Part shown: positions 62,215 to 64,000 of the stretch, piece after piece | Layout of the letters: each line of letters starts with the position of its first letter | Numbering within the stretch: position 1 is the first letter of the stretch | Source of the DNA: Massilia sp. BSC265 | GTDB lineage: Bacteria; Pseudomonadota; Gammaproteobacteria; Burkholderiales; Burkholderiaceae_D | DNA length: 64,000 nt | Assembly: GCF_000740675.1 (NCBI RefSeq) | Contig: NZ_JPXI01000029.1 | Location: forward strand, 62,001-126,000 | Direction: 5' to 3' | Translations under genes and position numbers: made by a program | The notes under the pieces: model-generated | What the model saw: only the letters and a program-made list of their open reading frames with translations | Told to the model about the DNA's origin: nothing | Database searches by the model: none

Positions 62215-63374
62215 CAGATCTTCTCTCCAAACTTGACGAGGTACCGGTGATGCGCGATCGCCTGGCGCTGGAAGGTATAGGTGACGTGCAGCTCCTCGCC
62301 GACCTGCTGCATGGTGGGGTACGAGAATTCGTCGCTTTTCCCCCCGCTGGCCACGTCGGCCACGGTGCGCCAGGTGTGGCCGTCCCTGGACAGCGACAGG
62401 CGCAGGAGGCTGCGCGAGCCGCCGCCCTCGACGATGTGGTTGTGCAGCATCAGGAACTCGCCATTGGCCAGGCGCAGCACGGCCATCGAGGTGTTCTCGT
62501 TGTTCAGTTCCAGCGCCGGCAGGTCTTCCCAGCTGGTGCCGCCGTCGCGGCTCAGGGCGTGCTGCACGCGACGCTCCCCGCTGGCATCGCGCATCCAGGC
62601 GCGCACTTCCCGGCTGGAGACCGGGACGATCGCCGGCTGCAGGGTGGTGGTGCGGCTGCCGATCCGTCCCAGGCCGGTAGGCTCGCCGTCCGGGCCGAAG
62701 GCCATCATCATCGGGTACTTGATGCCGATCTCGAAATAGACCGGCAACCACCAGCCGCCGTCGACCAGGCCGACTGCATTGGTGCGCACCAGCACGCTCG
62801 TATTGAACAACGGCGACATCGGCAGCACGCGCTTCATGGCGAAGCTGGCGCCCTCGTCGGAAGAGACCATGTGGGCGACGCGCGACGCCGCCCATCCGCC
62901 GAGGCCGGTGGCGACCACGTACAGGTGGATCTTGCCGTCCGGGCCGGTCCAGGCGACCGGGTTGCCGATGCGGCGCACGCCGAAGCCCAATGCCTTGCCG
63001 AGCGTTTCGCGGCTGGCCACCATCCAGGGAGCGCCCCATTTGCCGTTGCGCCATTGGGAGGCGTAGACCTTGACATCCGGCCCGCTCTCGCGGCTGCCGG
63101 CCCACCAGAAGGTGAGCATGCGGTCGCCCGGCAGCGTCGCCATCGCGCTGGCATGGGCCGAGGGCGTATTGCGGGGCATGGGAATCAGCGAGCGGGACAG
63201 TTCGGACAGGGCCACGCTTCCCGGCAGGACGGCCTGCACCGTGGTCGGGGCTGCGGCGGCGCGGGCCCGCGTCCAGCGCACGGTCTCGGCGGCGGCGATG
63301 CCAAGCACCACGGCGGCACAGGCAATCGCGCTACGGCTGCGCGCAAGATGACGCGCTTGCGGGGAACGTTCCAT
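62214..63374 (-). CDS. Sialidase-like (BNR/Asp-box) propeller protein, membrane-anchored or exported
   Basis: A 386-aa protein with a six-bladed propeller of the sialidase superfamily. Three Asp-boxes are visible: SSDEGASF, SRDGGTSW and SRDGHTW. The N-terminus (ARSRSAIACAAVVLGIAAAETVRW) is a signal or anchor segment. The block MLTFWWAGSRESGPDVKVY resembles the start of bacterial exo-alpha-sialidases, where an Arg binds the carboxylate. The start ATG at 63374 has CGGAG very close. It heads a three-gene set with two membrane proteins. Neuraminic acid catabolic genes (nan) are absent, so the glycan may be another nonulosonate or unrelated. Confidence 0.75.
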   Translation of the reverse strand: MERSPQARHLARSRSAIACAAVVLGIAAAETVRWTRARAAAAPTTVQAVLPGSVALSELSRSLIPMPRNTPSAHASAMATLPGDRMLTFWWAGSRESGPDVKVYASQWRNGKWGAPWMVASRETLGKALGFGVRRIGNPVAWTGPDGKIHLYVVATGLGGWAASRVAHMVSSDEGASFAMKRVLPMSPLFNTSVLVRTNAVGLVDGGWWLPVYFEIGIKYPMMMAFGPDGEPTGLGRIGSRTTTLQPAIVPVSSREVRAWMRDASGERRVQHALSRDGGTSWEDLPALELNNENTSMAVLRLANGEFLMLHNHIVEGGGSRSLLRLSLSRDGHTWRTVADVASGGKSDEFSYPTMQQVGEELHVTYTFQRQAIAHHRYLVKFGEKI

Positions 63375-63704
63375 AAACTCCGGGCGAGCCGGACAAGGCC
63401 GGTCCGCGACTCTGATTGTTATCGTGACGAGCTGCAGGGCAGGGCCGCCGGCGGGGAATCGCGATTCCGCCATCTCTTTCAAGAGGGAACCAGCTGGGCT
63501 GTTACCGAGCAAAGGCGTTATCCTACAGCAAAGGGACGCCGCTGACACATCCTTGGGCGGTCCAGCGACGCCTGCGCCACAATCCGGTCGACCTGCACGC
63601 CGGTTCACGGCCACGAAATGCGGGTTCATCGCTACCGGCTTGCCGAGGCGACATCGGCTGGGCAGAATGCTGGCCATCCTAGCAACAAACATCAGCGAGA
63701 CCGC
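63375..63704. other. Divergent gap before the sialidase-like set (330 bp, no gene)
   Basis: Contains the perfect palindrome GGAATCGCGATTCC at 63455-63468, a possible operator about 80 bases before the sialidase-like gene. I see no ORF with a ribosome-binding site. Confidence 0.5.
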
Positions 63705-64000
63705 ATGAGCAGCCTGACCCATCCCGCGATTTCTCCGCCGCAGGTATCTGCTGCGTCTTTCCTGGCCACCTGGCTGCGCGACCTGCGCCTCGCGGCGCTG
63801 GCCAGCGTGCTCGCCGCCGTCACGATCGTGCTGACGATCGCCCGTCCCGAGACCTTGCTCGAGCAGCTGGTGTATTCGCTGTGCATCGGCGTGCCCGGCT
63901 TCGCCGTGGTGGATGCGGCGCGGCTGCGCCTCTGCCCTGTGCTCGACGGGCATCCACGGCACTGGCTGGCCCTGGTCGCCCTGATGCTGCTGGTCGCGGG
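63705..64000 (+). CDS. N-terminal fragment of a membrane protein (cut by window end)
   Basis: The open frame from ATG 63705 runs off the window (98 codons seen). After a polar start (SSLTHPAISPPQVSA) come hydrophobic spans at about residues 29-46, 57-72 and 87 onward. The layout, short loops with Arg/Leu-rich joints, would suit the membrane sensor part of a LytS-like histidine kinase, but no kinase motif is in view, so I leave the function open. Confidence 0.55.
   Translation, partial: MSSLTHPAISPPQVSAASFLATWLRDLRLAALASVLAAVTIVLTIARPETLLEQLVYSLCIGVPGFAVVDAARLRLCPVLDGHPRHWLALVALMLLVA

Overview
The window is a very GC-rich, densely coded chromosomal stretch with no rRNA, tRNA, CRISPR array, transposase or phage gene that I can see. 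Four TonB-dependent receptors (TBDRs), plant-cell-wall glycosidases and lyases, Tat signals, a FecI/FecR pair, an OsmC-YcaO fusion and a PHA-synthase-like hydrolase together suggest a soil or plant-associated betaproteobacterium. Oxalobacteraceae of the Massilia/Telluria/Duganella type is my best guess; it is inferred from gene style only.

Region 1 (1-17.3 kb) looks like a xyloglucan/xylose module. The end of xylG and all of xylH (xylose ABC importer) converge on an alpha-ketoglutarate-semialdehyde dehydrogenase, the last step of oxidative pentose (Weimberg-type) degradation. Then come a large TBDR and, divergently, a GH35 beta-galactosidase, a PA14-containing GH31 alpha-xylosidase, a tiny coupled ORF and a CE2-like acetylesterase. 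A tryptophan-halogenase-like flavoprotein and a GH9 endoglucanase lie on the other strand. An identical GAAATCGATTTC palindrome, typical of LacI-family operators, sits before GH9 and in the TBDR/GH35 gap.

Region 2 (17.3-22.9 kb) has an orphan promoter-terminator unit, the OsmC-YcaO protein, a 66-aa membrane protein, a DUF1080 lipid/sugar-binding-type protein, a CrtI-like FAD oxidoreductase and a 47-aa peptide.

Region 3 (22.9-43.2 kb) is a pectin module. A probable minus-strand operon encodes PL10 pectate lyase, GH105 unsaturated galacturonyl/rhamnogalacturonyl hydrolase, PL22 oligogalacturonate lyase and a TBDR. Divergent to it is a six-hairpin hydrolase. Beyond it lie a signalling TBDR with an STN domain, then fecR and an ECF sigma gene, then a DUF4450 protein and an SMP-30 lactonase. 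GAGGAA-N14/15-(A/C)GTC elements precede the ECF gene, the signalling TBDR and the pectate-lyase operon, so one sigma factor could tie them together.

Region 4 (43.2-64 kb) is mostly housekeeping or mixed: an unrecognised protein beside CTAG-rich repeats and a 38-aa membrane peptide, a semialdehyde dehydrogenase, an MFS transporter, a TRIC-type channel, GNAT, DUF421, a PhaC-like hydrolase, DUF2784, zwf, an MBL-fold lipoprotein, a Tat-exported methyltransferase-like protein, an APC permease, a fluoroacetate-dehalogenase-like hydrolase, a fourth TBDR and a sialidase-like protein with two membrane proteins. The right edge cuts a membrane protein gene.
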